NCBI RefSeq assembly: GCF_014200455.1
Contig: NZ_JACHBW010000009.1
Location: 186,001-250,000 of the forward strand
Reading direction: 5' to 3'
Origin: Paraburkholderia bannensis
GTDB taxonomy: Bacteria > Pseudomonadota > Gammaproteobacteria > Burkholderiales > Burkholderiaceae
DNA: 64,000 nucleotides
Part shown: piece by piece, positions 9,700 through 18,567 of the stretch
How the letters are laid out: every line of letters starts with the position of its first letter
How positions within the stretch are numbered: position 1 is the first letter of the stretch
Notes under the pieces: generated by a model
What the model was told of the DNA's origin: nothing
Databases searched by the model: none
What the model saw: the letters and a program-made list of their open reading frames with translations, nothing else
Program-made: the position numbers and the translations under genes

Positions 9700-11163
9700 A
9701 TGAACCCGACATTCAAGCGTGTTTCGCGTCATTGGTGGCGTCATACATGGCGTCCCACCGCCATCGCTGCGAGCGTGCTGTGTCTTGCGGCTTGCGCGGT
9801 CGGGCCGGACTATCACCGGCCCACGGTGGAGACGCCTTCGACCTATCGCTTTGCCTCGGCAAGCGGCGAGGTGGTCGATCCGTCCATCGACTGGTGGAAG
9901 CAGTTCAACGATCCCGTACTGAACGACCTGATCGAGAAGGCGCTCGCCCAGAACAAGGATCTGGGCATCGCGGCGGCGCGCGTCGAAGAGTATTACGGCA
10001 AGTATGTCGTCACGCGTGCGGGCCTGTTCCCGCAGGTGAGCGCGAACTTCGGCGGCTCGCGCAGCCGCGGCGTGCCCGCGCCAGGCTATCCACCGCTGGT
10101 GGGCAACCAGGTCCAGCTTCAGGGCGTGGCGTCGTGGGAACTCGATCTGTTCGGGCGGCTGCGCCGTTTGACCGAGGCCGCGCGCGCGAACTATCTCGGC
10201 ACGCAGTCGGCGCAACAGGCTACCCGCATCGCGATCATCGCCAATGTGGCGACCAGTTATCTGCAACTGCGCGATCTCGACAATCAACTGACGATTGCGG
10301 GCGAGACGCTCAAGAGCCGCGCAGACTCGGTGAATCTGTTCGAGGAGCGCTTTGCGGGCGGTGTGGTGTCGCAACTGCAATTGAGCCAGGCGAAATCGGA
10401 GTACGAATCGGCGCAGGCGTCGGTGTTTTCAATCCAGCAACAGATCGCCCAGCAGGAAGACGCGATTTCGCTGCTGCTCGGCCAGAATCCGGGGCCGATT
10501 GCGCGCGGCAAACCGATCACGGCACTCACCGCGCCTGCTATTCCCGCAGGGTTGCCGTCCACGCTGCTGGAACGCCGCCCCGATATTCTTGAGGCGGAAC
10601 AGACGCTGGTGGCGGCAAACGCATCGATTGGCGCTGCGCGTGCGCAGTATTTCCCGAATATCTCGATCACGGGGCTATTCGGGGCGGCCAGTACGGCGCT
10701 TTCGGGCCTCTGGACCGGCCCCGCACGCGTCTGGTCGTTCGCCGGATCGATCACGCAGCCGATTTTCGAGGGCGGTGCGATCGCGGGTTCCGTGCACGAG
10801 GCCGAGGCACAGCATCAGGAAGCGCTGCTGAGCTACCAGCAGACGATCCAGCAAGCCTTCGCCGATGTCGAGAACGCGCTCGTCGGCGTTGCGCGCACGC
10901 GCGATCAACTCGATGCCACCACTCGTCAGGTGGCGGCGCTCACGCAGTATTCGTCGCTTTCGCGCGATCTCTACGAGGGCGGCTACACGAGCTATCTGGA
11001 AGTACTGGATGCCGAGCGCAGTCTGTTCGCCGCGCAGATCCAGCAGTCGCAATTGCAGGATCAGCAGCTTGCGCAGATCGTCAATCTCTACAAGGCGCTG
11101 GGCTATGGATGGACGCCAGGGAGGGCCACGAGCGCCGATACCAAGGCCGCGCCGCAGTCATAG
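9700..11163 (+). CDS. Outer-membrane efflux lipoprotein, NodT/OprM family
   Basis: The 487-residue product has a lipoprotein signal with the lipobox LAAC (Cys32) followed by AVGPDYHRP, the standard opening of the NodT/OprM family. Two TolC-type repeats follow, including ERRPDILEAEQTLVAANASIGAARA-type helix sequence and an SYLEVLDAERSLF segment. It forms the trimeric channel through which the RND pump exports its substrates. An AGGAGG-type ribosome site precedes the ATG. The gene closes the operon and is followed by a strong hairpin. Confidence 0.95.
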   Translation: MNPTFKRVSRHWWRHTWRPTAIAASVLCLAACAVGPDYHRPTVETPSTYRFASASGEVVDPSIDWWKQFNDPVLNDLIEKALAQNKDLGIAAARVEEYYGKYVVTRAGLFPQVSANFGGSRSRGVPAPGYPPLVGNQVQLQGVASWELDLFGRLRRLTEAARANYLGTQSAQQATRIAIIANVATSYLQLRDLDNQLTIAGETLKSRADSVNLFEERFAGGVVSQLQLSQAKSEYESAQASVFSIQQQIAQQEDAISLLLGQNPGPIARGKPITALTAPAIPAGLPSTLLERRPDILEAEQTLVAANASIGAARAQYFPNISITGLFGAASTALSGLWTGPARVWSFAGSITQPIFEGGAIAGSVHEAEAQHQEALLSYQQTIQQAFADVENALVGVARTRDQLDATTRQVAALTQYSSLSRDLYEGGYTSYLEVLDAERSLFAAQIQQSQLQDQQLAQIVNLYKALGYGWTPGRATSADTKAAPQS

Positions 11164-11179
11164 CAGTAAATCCTCCACG

Positions 11180-11217
11180 AACGCTTCGCGCCGTCGCACA
11201 CCACGGCGCGAAGCGTT
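11180..11217. terminator. Bidirectional intrinsic terminator
   Basis: A perfect 15-base stem (11180-11194 with 11203-11217) encloses the 8-base loop CGCACACC. A short T run follows on the plus strand. It lies between the end of the RND operon and the convergent small exported protein, so it can serve both. Confidence 0.75.
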
Positions 11218-11241
11218 TTCACATTTCAAAACGCTGCGCGA

Positions 11242-11478
11242 TCAAGGCGCTTCGGACACCAGATATCGCAGCGATTGCGGCGCGGGCCGCGCGACCTTGG
11301 CGATCTGCTGCGGCTTGTGATCGTTGCGCGAGATTTTTGGCATCGGCTTGCTGGCGCTCATGCCGTTCGCGACGGTGTGGCCTTGCGCCCACGCGGCGTT
11401 GCTGATCGACGTCGCGCACGCACAGAGCGCGACCGAGGCGAGCGTGGAAACGAACTGGGAAGGAATCTTCGAGGCCAT
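11242..11478 (-). CDS. Small exported protein of unknown function
   Basis: The 78-residue product starts at the ATG at 11478, chosen because AGGAG stands a few bases upstream. The frame is open further upstream but without such a site. Residues 1-33 form a Sec signal peptide: basic start, hydrophobic core and a cleavage site around AAWAQG. The mature part is a short basic, polar peptide of about 45 residues with several Lys, Pro and Gln and no cysteines. No family is recognised. It converges on the RND operon across a shared terminator. Confidence 0.6.
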   Translation of the reverse strand: MASKIPSQFVSTLASVALCACATSISNAAWAQGHTVANGMSASKPMPKISRNDHKPQQIAKVARPAPQSLRYLVSEAP

Positions 11479-11645
11479 GGAAACGCTCCTGCCGGTGCGC
11501 TGGCGGGGGCCGGCGCTGCGTTCCCGAGTATGGTCCGACGATAGCGCTGCCGCCTCCATCGTCTGATGGAGAAACGCGCGGCGGCTTCAGGCAGGTCCAA
11601 GTGGCAAACCGGTGGGCAAACCCGGCGCCAGTTCACGCGGTGGTG

Positions 11646-12011
11646 TCAATCGGCGGCGCGCCGATCGGCGAGCGCCAGTTCGCAATCCTTGAGCACCTGC
11701 AGAACCAGCTTGGCCTGATAGTTGAGATCGTCCGTGTCGAGGATTTCCTCGACGGCGTCGCGCGCCCATGTGGCGTCGACAAACCAGGCGTGCTGCTTGG
11801 CGATTTCCTGGGCGACGGCGGTGAGCCGCGCGATGGCGAGCCAGTCAGCTTCCCGTGCATGGCGGTCGAGCCACTTGTGCGCCGCCTGCACGTGGAAGGC
11901 CGCATTGGGCCAGGATTCGTTGAGATAGTACGCTCCGAGGCTCCCGCAGGTGAGCCAGCAGAGCAATTCCACGCGGTCGCGTGGACTCAGGTGGTGGCGT
12001 ACATCACTCAT
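11646..12011 (-). CDS. Hypothetical helical protein, 121 residues
   Basis: The protein is acidic and largely alpha-helical, with no signal peptide or membrane segment. It opens MSDVRHHLSPRDRVELLCWL and contains several Trp and aromatic residues (ESWPNAAFHVQAAHKWLDRH). The composition is that of a genuine soluble protein, while the opposite strand is a poorer candidate. No family or function is recognised. A perfect GTAACCC/GGGTTAC dyad lies 60-84 bases upstream of the start and may control it. Confidence 0.65.
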   Translation of the reverse strand: MSDVRHHLSPRDRVELLCWLTCGSLGAYYLNESWPNAAFHVQAAHKWLDRHAREADWLAIARLTAVAQEIAKQHAWFVDATWARDAVEEILDTDDLNYQAKLVLQVLKDCELALADRRAAD

Positions 12012-12070
12012 GGCGACGCTCGCGAAGGTGACAGAGTTCGATTGACGGGCACGGGTGCGCTACGACTCCG

Positions 12071-12095
12071 GTAACCCAACAATATCACGGGTTAC
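12071..12095 (-). promoter_or_regulatory. Operator-like dyad upstream of the 121-residue protein
   Basis: GTAACCC (12071-12077) and GGGTTAC (12089-12095) are perfect inverted arms with an 11-base AT-rich spacer. They lie in the presumed promoter of the minus-strand gene that starts at 12011. The binding protein is unknown. Confidence 0.35.
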
Positions 12096-12209
12096 ACAAG
12101 CTGTCAGAGCAAGTCATGTGCCGCATCGCGGGCTACAGGGATAGCGTCGCCTGGCTTCGGCTGGTATGCAAACCAGGACAGACACCAGGGAGGAGGGCGC
12201 GCGCGGGAT

Positions 12210-12743
12210 TCAAAGCGTGCGGCCGCTCACATGCGCGAGCCGCGCGGCGGCGTCGGTGGCGCCCATGCCGTTGGCGACGTCGAACGCCGTGTTGCCCGCA
12301 CCGTCCTGCGCGCGGGGGTTCGCGCCGCGCGAAAGCAGTTGATCGACGATATCGACGCGATTGAACATGGCCGCGATCATCAATGCGGTGCGGCCGTCGG
12401 GCGAGGCGCCTTCGACATCGGCGCCATTGTCGAGCAGCGCGCTGATCACTTCCGCATAACCCTTGAAGGCCGCGCCCGCGAGCGGCGTCTGGCCGTCGTC
12501 GTTGCGCAAATCGGGGTCCGCGCCGTGCTGGATCAGCGCGCGAACCGCATTGGCGTGACCGTGATAGCTCGCCAGCATCACAAGGCTATCGCCTTTTTCA
12601 TTACGCAGATTGGGCGGCAGGCCCTGGTCGATCAACGAGGCCAGCGTGGCCGCTTCGCCGCGACGTGCGGTATCGAACACTTCGCGCGCGAAATCGATGA
12701 GGCGCGGGTCGAGATCGTCGCTGGGCGGCAGGTGTGCAGTCAC
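12210..12743 (-). CDS. Ankyrin-repeat protein
   Basis: This 177-residue protein starts at a GTG (12743) with AAAGGAG a few bases upstream; a longer open frame exists but lacks such a site. After an N-terminal helical stretch it contains about four ankyrin repeats. These are visible from the recurring G-x-x-x-L/A-A-x-x-G pattern and loop segments such as NDDGQTPLAGAAFKGYAEV and SPDGRTALMIAAMFNRVDI. Ankyrin proteins mediate protein-protein contacts; the partner is unknown. No signal peptide is seen, so a cytoplasmic location is expected. Confidence 0.85.
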   Translation of the reverse strand: MTAHLPPSDDLDPRLIDFAREVFDTARRGEAATLASLIDQGLPPNLRNEKGDSLVMLASYHGHANAVRALIQHGADPDLRNDDGQTPLAGAAFKGYAEVISALLDNGADVEGASPDGRTALMIAAMFNRVDIVDQLLSRGANPRAQDGAGNTAFDVANGMGATDAAARLAHVSGRTL

Positions 12744-12841
12744 GGCAGGCTCCTTTGCTTGGCGGCGTGGCGCGCGTTGTGGCGTGCACCCATTGTGGCG
12801 CAATTGCGCGGCGGCTGCGCGCTGGCGCGGGCGCGATGAAA

Positions 12842-12877
12842 AAGCGGCGCTGCGTGGCAAGGCACGCAGCGCCGCTT
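12842..12877 (-). terminator. Intrinsic terminator of the AtoE-type permease gene
   Basis: A perfect 15-base stem (12842-12856 with 12863-12877) with a 6-base loop is followed on the minus strand by a run of five T. It lies about 45 bases after the permease stop codon. Confidence 0.85.
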
Positions 12878-12920
12878 CGATCAACCGGACGGGCAGTCCA
12901 TCCCGCCGATCAGATCGCGC

Positions 12921-14312
12921 TCAAGGCACGAGCCAGAGCGCCACCGCATAAATCACCAGCGATACCGCAAAGGTCACGGCGGTATAGCCCATCACGCGCT
13001 GGATGCGGATCCCCGCGATGGCGACGATCGGCACGGCCCAGAACGGCTGCAGCATGTTCGAGACGTTCTCGGCCATCGCCACGCCCATGGCGGTGCGCGG
13101 CACGGAAGCGTGCAGGCTCAGCGCGGCGGGCAGCACGAACGGCCCTTGCACGGCCCAGTGGCCGCCGGCGCTCGGCACCAGCAGCGTGATGATCAGCGAG
13201 CTTAGATAGCTCCAGATCGGCAGCGTGACGGGCGTAGCGATCGTTACGAAGGCCTTGGCGATCATCGAAGCGAGACTTGTGCCCTTCATGATGCCCATGA
13301 TGCCGCCGTAGACAGGGTACTGGAGCAGCATCGAGCCGGTCTGGCGCGCGGCACGGCGGATCGCATTGGCATAGGCGATTGGCGTGCGCTGCAGCGCGAG
13401 ACCGATCAGCAGGAAGATCAGGATCGTGGTGTTGATGTCGAGATCAAAGCCTTTTTCGCGCCATTCCATTGCCAGATAGCCTGCGCCCAGCACGATCAGC
13501 AGCAGCGTGCCGAGCATCGACTGTTCGAGCCGCGTGGCGAACGAAGGCGTGTCGCTCACGCGCGCATGCGGATCGTCGCTGGGCGCGTTGTCTGCGCTTT
13601 CTGCGCTCTGGTTGAAGGCCACGACGTCTTCGGCCTTCGGATGCATGCGGATGAAGATGAAGGTCATCACGACCACCACCAGCACCGTCGGTACGAACAC
13701 GAACGGCGCGAACACCGTCTGCGCGAGCGGCACGACCTGGCCGGTGGCCTTTTCGACCAGATTCAACGCATTGCCGTGCGAAGCCTGCGACAGCGCGATC
13801 GAACTGGAAAGCCCGCTATTGCAGATCGACCACGCCGAATAGCTGCCCGCGACCAGCCACGCGAAATCCACCCTCACACGCTTTGCGATTTCACGCGAGA
13901 GCAGTGCGCCGACGATCAGGCCGAGCCCCCAGTTGAGCCACGCCGCAATCGCGACGACCGGAAACACCAGCAGCGCGGCGCGCGCCGGCGTCTGGGCATG
14001 GGCGGCCAGTGCGCGCAGGCCGCGTTGCACGATAGGCGCTTCGGCGATGGCGTAGCCGGTGGCGAGAATCAGGATCATCTGCAAAGCAAAGCCGAGGATG
14101 CCGAAGGTGCCGGTGTACCAGGCGTCCAGCAGTGTCGGCACATTCCCGTGCGGCGCAATGACGAGCGCAAGCACGGCGACGAAAGCGGTCAGGCAGATAG
14201 ACAGGACGAAGGGATCGGGCATGACCCGTTCGAATACGTAGACGAGGGCGGCGACCACGCCGCGTCCCTTGGCGGATTGCGCTTGCGCGCGGGGAGTGTT
14301 GTCTCTTTTCAT
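12921..14312 (-). CDS. atoE: Short-chain fatty acid permease, AtoE family
   Basis: The 463-residue membrane protein matches the AtoE/short-chain fatty acid transporter family in length and features. It has many hydrophobic helices and family segments such as FERVMPDPFVLSI near the start, GSYSAWSICNSGLSSSIALS in the middle, and a late SAGGHWAVQGPF motif. Family members import short-chain acids such as butyrate or acetoacetate. It stands alone, without the AtoDA CoA-transferase genes in this window. Two adjacent palindromes about 300 bases upstream suggest regulated expression. The exact substrate is not shown. Confidence 0.88.
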   Translation of the reverse strand: MKRDNTPRAQAQSAKGRGVVAALVYVFERVMPDPFVLSICLTAFVAVLALVIAPHGNVPTLLDAWYTGTFGILGFALQMILILATGYAIAEAPIVQRGLRALAAHAQTPARAALLVFPVVAIAAWLNWGLGLIVGALLSREIAKRVRVDFAWLVAGSYSAWSICNSGLSSSIALSQASHGNALNLVEKATGQVVPLAQTVFAPFVFVPTVLVVVVMTFIFIRMHPKAEDVVAFNQSAESADNAPSDDPHARVSDTPSFATRLEQSMLGTLLLIVLGAGYLAMEWREKGFDLDINTTILIFLLIGLALQRTPIAYANAIRRAARQTGSMLLQYPVYGGIMGIMKGTSLASMIAKAFVTIATPVTLPIWSYLSSLIITLLVPSAGGHWAVQGPFVLPAALSLHASVPRTAMGVAMAENVSNMLQPFWAVPIVAIAGIRIQRVMGYTAVTFAVSLVIYAVALWLVP

Positions 14313-14611
14313 GCTGTTTTTGCTTACGCAGCGTGTGGCGGCTTGCTGCCGTCTGCAACTGCTTGCTGGCCGGTGCGGTCAGGATCGGCGTGCGTGTGCG
14401 GGTGGGCCCGTCCCCATGCGGCCATGCAGCCGAACTGGCAGATGGCGGGTTGAGCGCACTGGCAGTCGGTCTTCGCGCGTGGTGGTCGGGATGCCGTGCG
14501 GCGCTCCTCCATTGCACGAGGCGGTATGCCCCGGCGCAGCGGGTTTGTATGCGCCTCGCGCGGCAAGCTGAAAACAATGCGCGAAACGGCCAGGCCCGTT
14601 CTCATTGGTCT

Positions 14612-14648
14612 ATGTTCGATATATGAACATGGTTTCGATTATCGAACC
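14612..14648. promoter_or_regulatory. Pair of adjacent operator-like palindromes
   Basis: ATGTTC-N7-GAACAT (14612-14630) is directly followed by GGTTTCGATTATCGAACC (14631-14648), itself nearly palindromic. TTGG and CCAA flank the pair. GTTCGATAATCGAAC-type sites resemble operators of IclR-family regulators (PcaR/PcaU class). No such regulator is in the window, so the assignment is tentative. Confidence 0.4.
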
Positions 14649-14838
14649 GGCCAATAGTCGCTTTATGCGATGCGAATGTCAAGCCGGGCGAGCGGCACGC
14701 GCGGCGCATGCAGCGAATTCACGTCAGATCGCCGTGAATTCGGGGTGAATTGAATGCTGATTGAAAGAAATGAGAGCGCTGGCAAGGCGCCGGGGGGGGC
14801 GTCAGTGGCGACGCGTTTCCGATCGGAAAGTGAGGCAG

Positions 14839-14866
14839 CGGTCCCGCGGCATGACGCGCGGGACCG
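14839..14866 (-). terminator. Hairpin downstream of the alpha/beta hydrolase gene
   Basis: A perfect 10-base GC-rich stem (14839-14848 with 14857-14866) with an 8-base loop lies about 47 bases beyond the hydrolase stop. There is no clear T run, so it may act only in part as a terminator. Confidence 0.4.
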
Positions 14867-14912
14867 TGAAAGGCGGAGAGAGGCGCGTGATCAGATGCGC
14901 ACTGCGGTGTGC

Positions 14913-15614
14913 TCAGGCGCGGCGGTTTTCGTCCTTGCCGTCGTCTTCTTCGTCTTCCTCGGCCTCGTCCTCATCGTCGTAGTCGTCTTCATCCTCATAG
15001 GCGTTGCTGCCCAGCAGGAATTCGTCGACCAGAGGCGCGAGCACGCGCGCATGCACATTCGCGAGGTCGTGGCCGCCGCCATTGACCACGTCGAGCTCCG
15101 AATTCGGCAGCAATTCGAGCAGTCGCTCGCCCACGGCAAGCGGGCTGAACGGATCTTCGTCGCCCCACAGCAGCATGACCGGCTGCTGGATATAGGCGAG
15201 TTCGCCCGTGAGGTCTTCGCGCAGCGTGAGGAACCAGTCCGGCAATTGCGGGTTCTTCGCGGCGAAATCGGCGCGCCAGTCCTGCGCGCCCAGCGCCTCG
15301 GTATCGAGACCGCCCGAGGTCACGGCCAGCACGATGTGCGTGACCAGCGCCGTCTTGGCGAGCGCCGCGCGCAGCGCGATCACGCCGCCCATCGACTGGG
15401 CGATCAGCGCGGTCGGCTGGTCGATCTGCTGCACGATCTTGCGCACGAGGTCTTCGAAATGCTCGACCTCCGGGTCGGCGGGCACGCCGCCGAAGCCGGG
15501 ATACGCCGCGAAGCGTCGGGTGGCCGGATGCGTGAGCTGGTCCGCGAGCGGTTGCCAGAACGCCGGGTCGCCCGAAGCGCCGGGCAGGAAGAGGAGTTGG
15601 GTGGGTGCGTGCAA
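14913..15614 (-). CDS. Alpha/beta hydrolase with an acidic C-terminal tail
   Basis: This hydrolase of about 233 residues opens directly with the first strand and oxyanion region (QLLFLPGASGDPAFWQPLAD). It has the nucleophile elbow SMGG (IAQSMGGVIAL), a DEDPFSP acid loop and a GGGHDLA histidine, so the Ser-Asp-His triad is present. The substrate is unknown. The last 30 or so residues are almost all Asp and Glu, which is unusual. The start is uncertain: TTG at 15614 begins the folded domain, while the only in-frame ATG (15890) would overlap the divergent hutC start. No ribosome site clearly marks either. Confidence 0.75.
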   Translation of the reverse strand: MHAPTQLLFLPGASGDPAFWQPLADQLTHPATRRFAAYPGFGGVPADPEVEHFEDLVRKIVQQIDQPTALIAQSMGGVIALRAALAKTALVTHIVLAVTSGGLDTEALGAQDWRADFAAKNPQLPDWFLTLREDLTGELAYIQQPVMLLWGDEDPFSPLAVGERLLELLPNSELDVVNGGGHDLANVHARVLAPLVDEFLLGSNAYEDEDDYDDEDEAEEDEEDDGKDENRRA

Positions 15615-15884
15615 GATGGTTCGCCAGGAGCGCGCAGATTCGCGGGGCGCAGCGCGGTATCGGCCGCTGCGCGGGACCTGCGCGGGGTTGTGGGACGGAC
15701 TGTAGAACGGCTGGTGATACGGGTCGCGAAAAGCGTAGCGTTCGATCTTAGCATGCTGCCTGCGCGCTATCTCCGCGGCCTTGGCGCGCGGGGCGCCGCG
15801 TGGGGGACGGTACAATGTGCCGCGGCCAGCAGGCCGCTTCGTCGCAGCCTCGATGCGACGCCGCTTATTTCCCGATCGAAGACC

Positions 15885-16634
15885 ATGCAAAAGAAGCCGG
15901 CCAAAGGTACGACAGGCACGTCCACCGCATCCACCGCGTCCACCGCGTCGTTACCTGCCTACGAACAGATCAAGCGCCACGTCCTTGCGCAAATCGAGAG
16001 CGGCGCGCTCAAGGCCGGCGACGTCGTGCCCTCCGAAACAGAGCTGGTCAAGGAATTCGGCGTGGCGCGCATGACCGTATCGCGCGCGCTGCGCGAACTG
16101 ATGGCCGAGGGCGTGCTCAACCGCGTGCGCGGTTCGGGCACTTACGTCGCGCCGCGCCAGTACGAATCGACCGTCCTGCAGATCCGCAATATCGCCGATG
16201 AGATCGCCGCGCGCGGCCACCGCCACGCGGCTCGCGTGCTGGCGCTCGAAGCCAGCGACGATGCAAGCGCCATCGCCGCGCTCGAACTCGATGCCGGTCC
16301 CGTGTTCCATTCGCGCATCGTGCATAGCGAGGAGGGCGAGCCGATCCAGTACGAGGATCGCTACGTGAACCCCGAAGTGTTTCCCGATTATCTGGAACAG
16401 GATTTCACGCTCGAAACGCCCAATCACTACATGGTGCGTCTCGCGCCGATCCAGCGCGCGGAGTTCCGCATCTACGCGCAGAAACCGGATGCGCGCGTGC
16501 GCCAATATCTGGAAATGGAAATCGGCGAGCCGTGCCTGCTGCTGTTGCGGCGCACCTGGGTCGGGCGGCACGTGGCGACTTCCGTGCGCCTTTGGCATCC
16601 GGCTTCGCGCTTCCATCTGGCCGGCACGGTCTGA
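15885..16634 (+). CDS. hutC: Histidine utilisation repressor HutC, GntR/HutC family
   Basis: The 249-residue protein has a GntR winged helix-turn-helix (LPAYEQIKRHVLAQIESGAL, then PSETELVKEFGVARMTVSRA, about residues 25-95). A UTRA effector domain follows, with the HutC-type ending LLLLRRTWVG. HutC represses hut genes and is released by urocanate. It lies just upstream of hutU, and palindromes of the HutC type stand before hutU and before the NCS1 permease. The first 25 residues are Thr/Ser-rich through a short in-frame repeat. The ATG at 15885 gives a standard length; the frame stays open far upstream but that part is antisense to the hydrolase gene. Confidence 0.92.
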   Translation: MQKKPAKGTTGTSTASTASTASLPAYEQIKRHVLAQIESGALKAGDVVPSETELVKEFGVARMTVSRALRELMAEGVLNRVRGSGTYVAPRQYESTVLQIRNIADEIAARGHRHAARVLALEASDDASAIAALELDAGPVFHSRIVHSEEGEPIQYEDRYVNPEVFPDYLEQDFTLETPNHYMVRLAPIQRAEFRIYAQKPDARVRQYLEMEIGEPCLLLLRRTWVGRHVATSVRLWHPASRFHLAGTV

Positions 16635-16776
16635 TCTCCCGCCTCTGCATTTCCTTCTGCTTCTGTTGCCGCTTGTCTAGTCAATGAGCGCCGCCTCTGG
16701 CGCTCGATTCCCTTATTTTTTCGAAATTACCCCGCAAAACGCCAGGGTAACTACCTACGTTCGTTTTATTGAAACG

Positions 16777-16792
16777 AGTTGTATATACAACT
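16777..16792 (+). promoter_or_regulatory. HutC operator before hutU
   Basis: AGTTGTATATACAACT is a perfect 16-base palindrome about 87 bases upstream of the hutU start. It has the TTGTATATACAA-type form known for HutC sites and overlaps the presumed promoter. Urocanate-relieved repression of the hut operon is inferred. Confidence 0.85.
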
Positions 16793-16878
16793 TAACGGCG
16801 ATAGACTAGCTCTCACGTTGCCGCGATCCCTAGCAGCCCGGTCGCGCCCGAACTTCCATCCCGAGACGAACGAACGCC

Positions 16879-18567
16879 ATGAACCATCCCAACTTCACCG
16901 ATCCCCGCCTCGACCCGTCCCGCACGATCCGCGCGCCGCGCGGCAGCGAGAAGGTCTGCAAGACCTGGCTGGCTGAAGCCGCCTACCGCATGATCCAGAA
17001 CAATCTGGACCCGGAAGTGGCCGAGCATCCGCACGCACTGGTGGTTTATGGCGGCATCGGCCGCGCCGCGCGCAACTGGGAATGTTTCGACCAGATCCTC
17101 GCCTCGCTCAAGGAGCTGAACGAGGATGAGACGCTGCTGATCCAGTCGGGCAAGCCGGTGGGCGTGTTCCGCACGCATGCGGATGCGCCGCGCGTGCTGC
17201 TGGCGAATTCGAATCTCGTGCCTCACTGGGCCACGTGGGAACACTTCCACGAACTCGACCGCAAGGGCCTCATGATGTACGGCCAGATGACGGCGGGCAG
17301 CTGGATCTATATCGGCTCGCAGGGCATTGTTCAGGGCACCTACGAAACCTTCTTCTCGGTGGCCAACCAGCATTTCAACGGCGACCCCAAGGGCCGCTGG
17401 ATTCTCACGGGCGGCCTGGGCGGCATGGGCGGCGCGCAGCCGCTGGCCGCGACCATGGCGGGCTTCTCGATGATCGCGGTCGAGTGCGACGAGTCGCGCA
17501 TCGACTTCCGTCTGAAGACGCGCTACGTCGACCGTAAGGCGAAGACCATCGACGAGGCGCTGGCCATCGTCGAAGAAGCGAAGCAAACGGGCAAGCCGGT
17601 CTCGGTGGGGCTGCTCGGCAATGCAGCGGACGTGTTCGCGGAATTCGTCGCGCGTGGAATCACGCCGGATTGCGTGACCGACCAGACCAGCGCGCACGAT
17701 CCGATCAATGGCTACCTGCCGCAAGGCTGGAGCGTCGAACAATGGCGCGAGGCGCAAAAGGTTGCGCCCGAAACCATCGTCAAGGCCGCGAAGCAGTCGA
17801 TGGCGAACCAGGTGAAGGCGATGCTCACGCTGCAGGAGCGCGGCGCGGCCACGCTCGACTACGGCAACAACATCCGCCAGATGGCGCTGGAAATGGGGGT
17901 GGAAAACGCCTTCGATTTCCCGGGTTTCGTGCCGGCCTATATTCGCCCGCTGTTCTGCGAAGGCAAGGGGCCGTTCCGCTGGGTGGCGCTTTCGGGCGAT
18001 CCTGAAGACATCTACAAGACCGATGCTAAGGTCAAGGAACTGATTCCGGACGATCCGCATCTGCACAACTGGCTCGACATGGCGCGTGAGCGCATTGCGT
18101 TCCAGGGTCTGCCGGCGCGTATCTGCTGGGTGGGCGTGAAGGATCGCTATCGTCTGGGCCAGGCGTTCAACGAAATGGTCAAGAACGGCGAGCTGAAGGC
18201 GCCGATCGTGATTGGCCGCGATCACCTGGACACGGGGTCGGTCGCCAGCCCCAACCGCGAAACCGAATCGATGAAGGACGGTTCGGACGCCGTGAGCGAC
18301 TGGCCGCTGCTCAACGCGCTGCTCAACACGGCGGGCGGTGCATCGTGGGTCTCGCTGCATCATGGCGGCGGCGTGGGCATGGGCTTCTCGCAGCACTCGG
18401 GTGTGGTGATCGTCGCCGATGGCACGCAGGCCGCGCATGAGCGCCTGGGTCGCGTACTGCACAACGACCCGGCCACGGGCGTCATGCGCCACGCCGACGC
18501 CGGCTATGAACTCGCGCAGCAGACCGCGCGTGAAGCGGGCCTCAATCTGCCGATGCTGGGCCGATGA
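16879..18567 (+). CDS. hutU: Urocanate hydratase
   Basis: The 562-residue cytoplasmic enzyme has the family length and conserved segments. These include the early PRGSEKVCKTWLAEAAYRM region, LTGGLGGMGGAQPLAATMAG for the tightly bound NAD, and a C-terminal SWVSLHHGGGVGMGFSQHSG motif. It adds water to urocanate to give 4-imidazolone-5-propionate, the second step of histidine degradation. It is the first gene of the operon after the HutC operator and overlaps hutD by four bases. The gene for histidine ammonia-lyase, which makes urocanate, is not next to it. Confidence 0.97.
   Translation: MNHPNFTDPRLDPSRTIRAPRGSEKVCKTWLAEAAYRMIQNNLDPEVAEHPHALVVYGGIGRAARNWECFDQILASLKELNEDETLLIQSGKPVGVFRTHADAPRVLLANSNLVPHWATWEHFHELDRKGLMMYGQMTAGSWIYIGSQGIVQGTYETFFSVANQHFNGDPKGRWILTGGLGGMGGAQPLAATMAGFSMIAVECDESRIDFRLKTRYVDRKAKTIDEALAIVEEAKQTGKPVSVGLLGNAADVFAEFVARGITPDCVTDQTSAHDPINGYLPQGWSVEQWREAQKVAPETIVKAAKQSMANQVKAMLTLQERGAATLDYGNNIRQMALEMGVENAFDFPGFVPAYIRPLFCEGKGPFRWVALSGDPEDIYKTDAKVKELIPDDPHLHNWLDMARERIAFQGLPARICWVGVKDRYRLGQAFNEMVKNGELKAPIVIGRDHLDTGSVASPNRETESMKDGSDAVSDWPLLNALLNTAGGASWVSLHHGGGVGMGFSQHSGVVIVADGTQAAHERLGRVLHNDPATGVMRHADAGYELAQQTAREAGLNLPMLGR

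Larger units (their letters stand above)
14313..14912. other. 600-base gene-free region
   Basis: No convincing gene was found here. Short open frames exist on both strands but have shadow-like composition and no ribosome sites. The region holds two adjacent operator-like palindromes (14612-14648), a perfect 10-base hairpin without a T run (14714-14723 with 14733-14742), and the hairpin after the alpha/beta hydrolase gene. It must include a long leader or a distant promoter for the permease gene that starts at 14312. Confidence 0.5.

Noticed and set aside
14333..14626. Short plus-strand open frame in the gap before the AtoE-type gene
   Set aside because: No ribosome site, odd composition and overlap with a similar frame on the other strand.
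14754..15884. Long N-terminal extension of the hutC frame
   Set aside because: This part is antisense to the alpha/beta hydrolase and unlike any GntR protein; ATG 15885 gives the normal HutC length.
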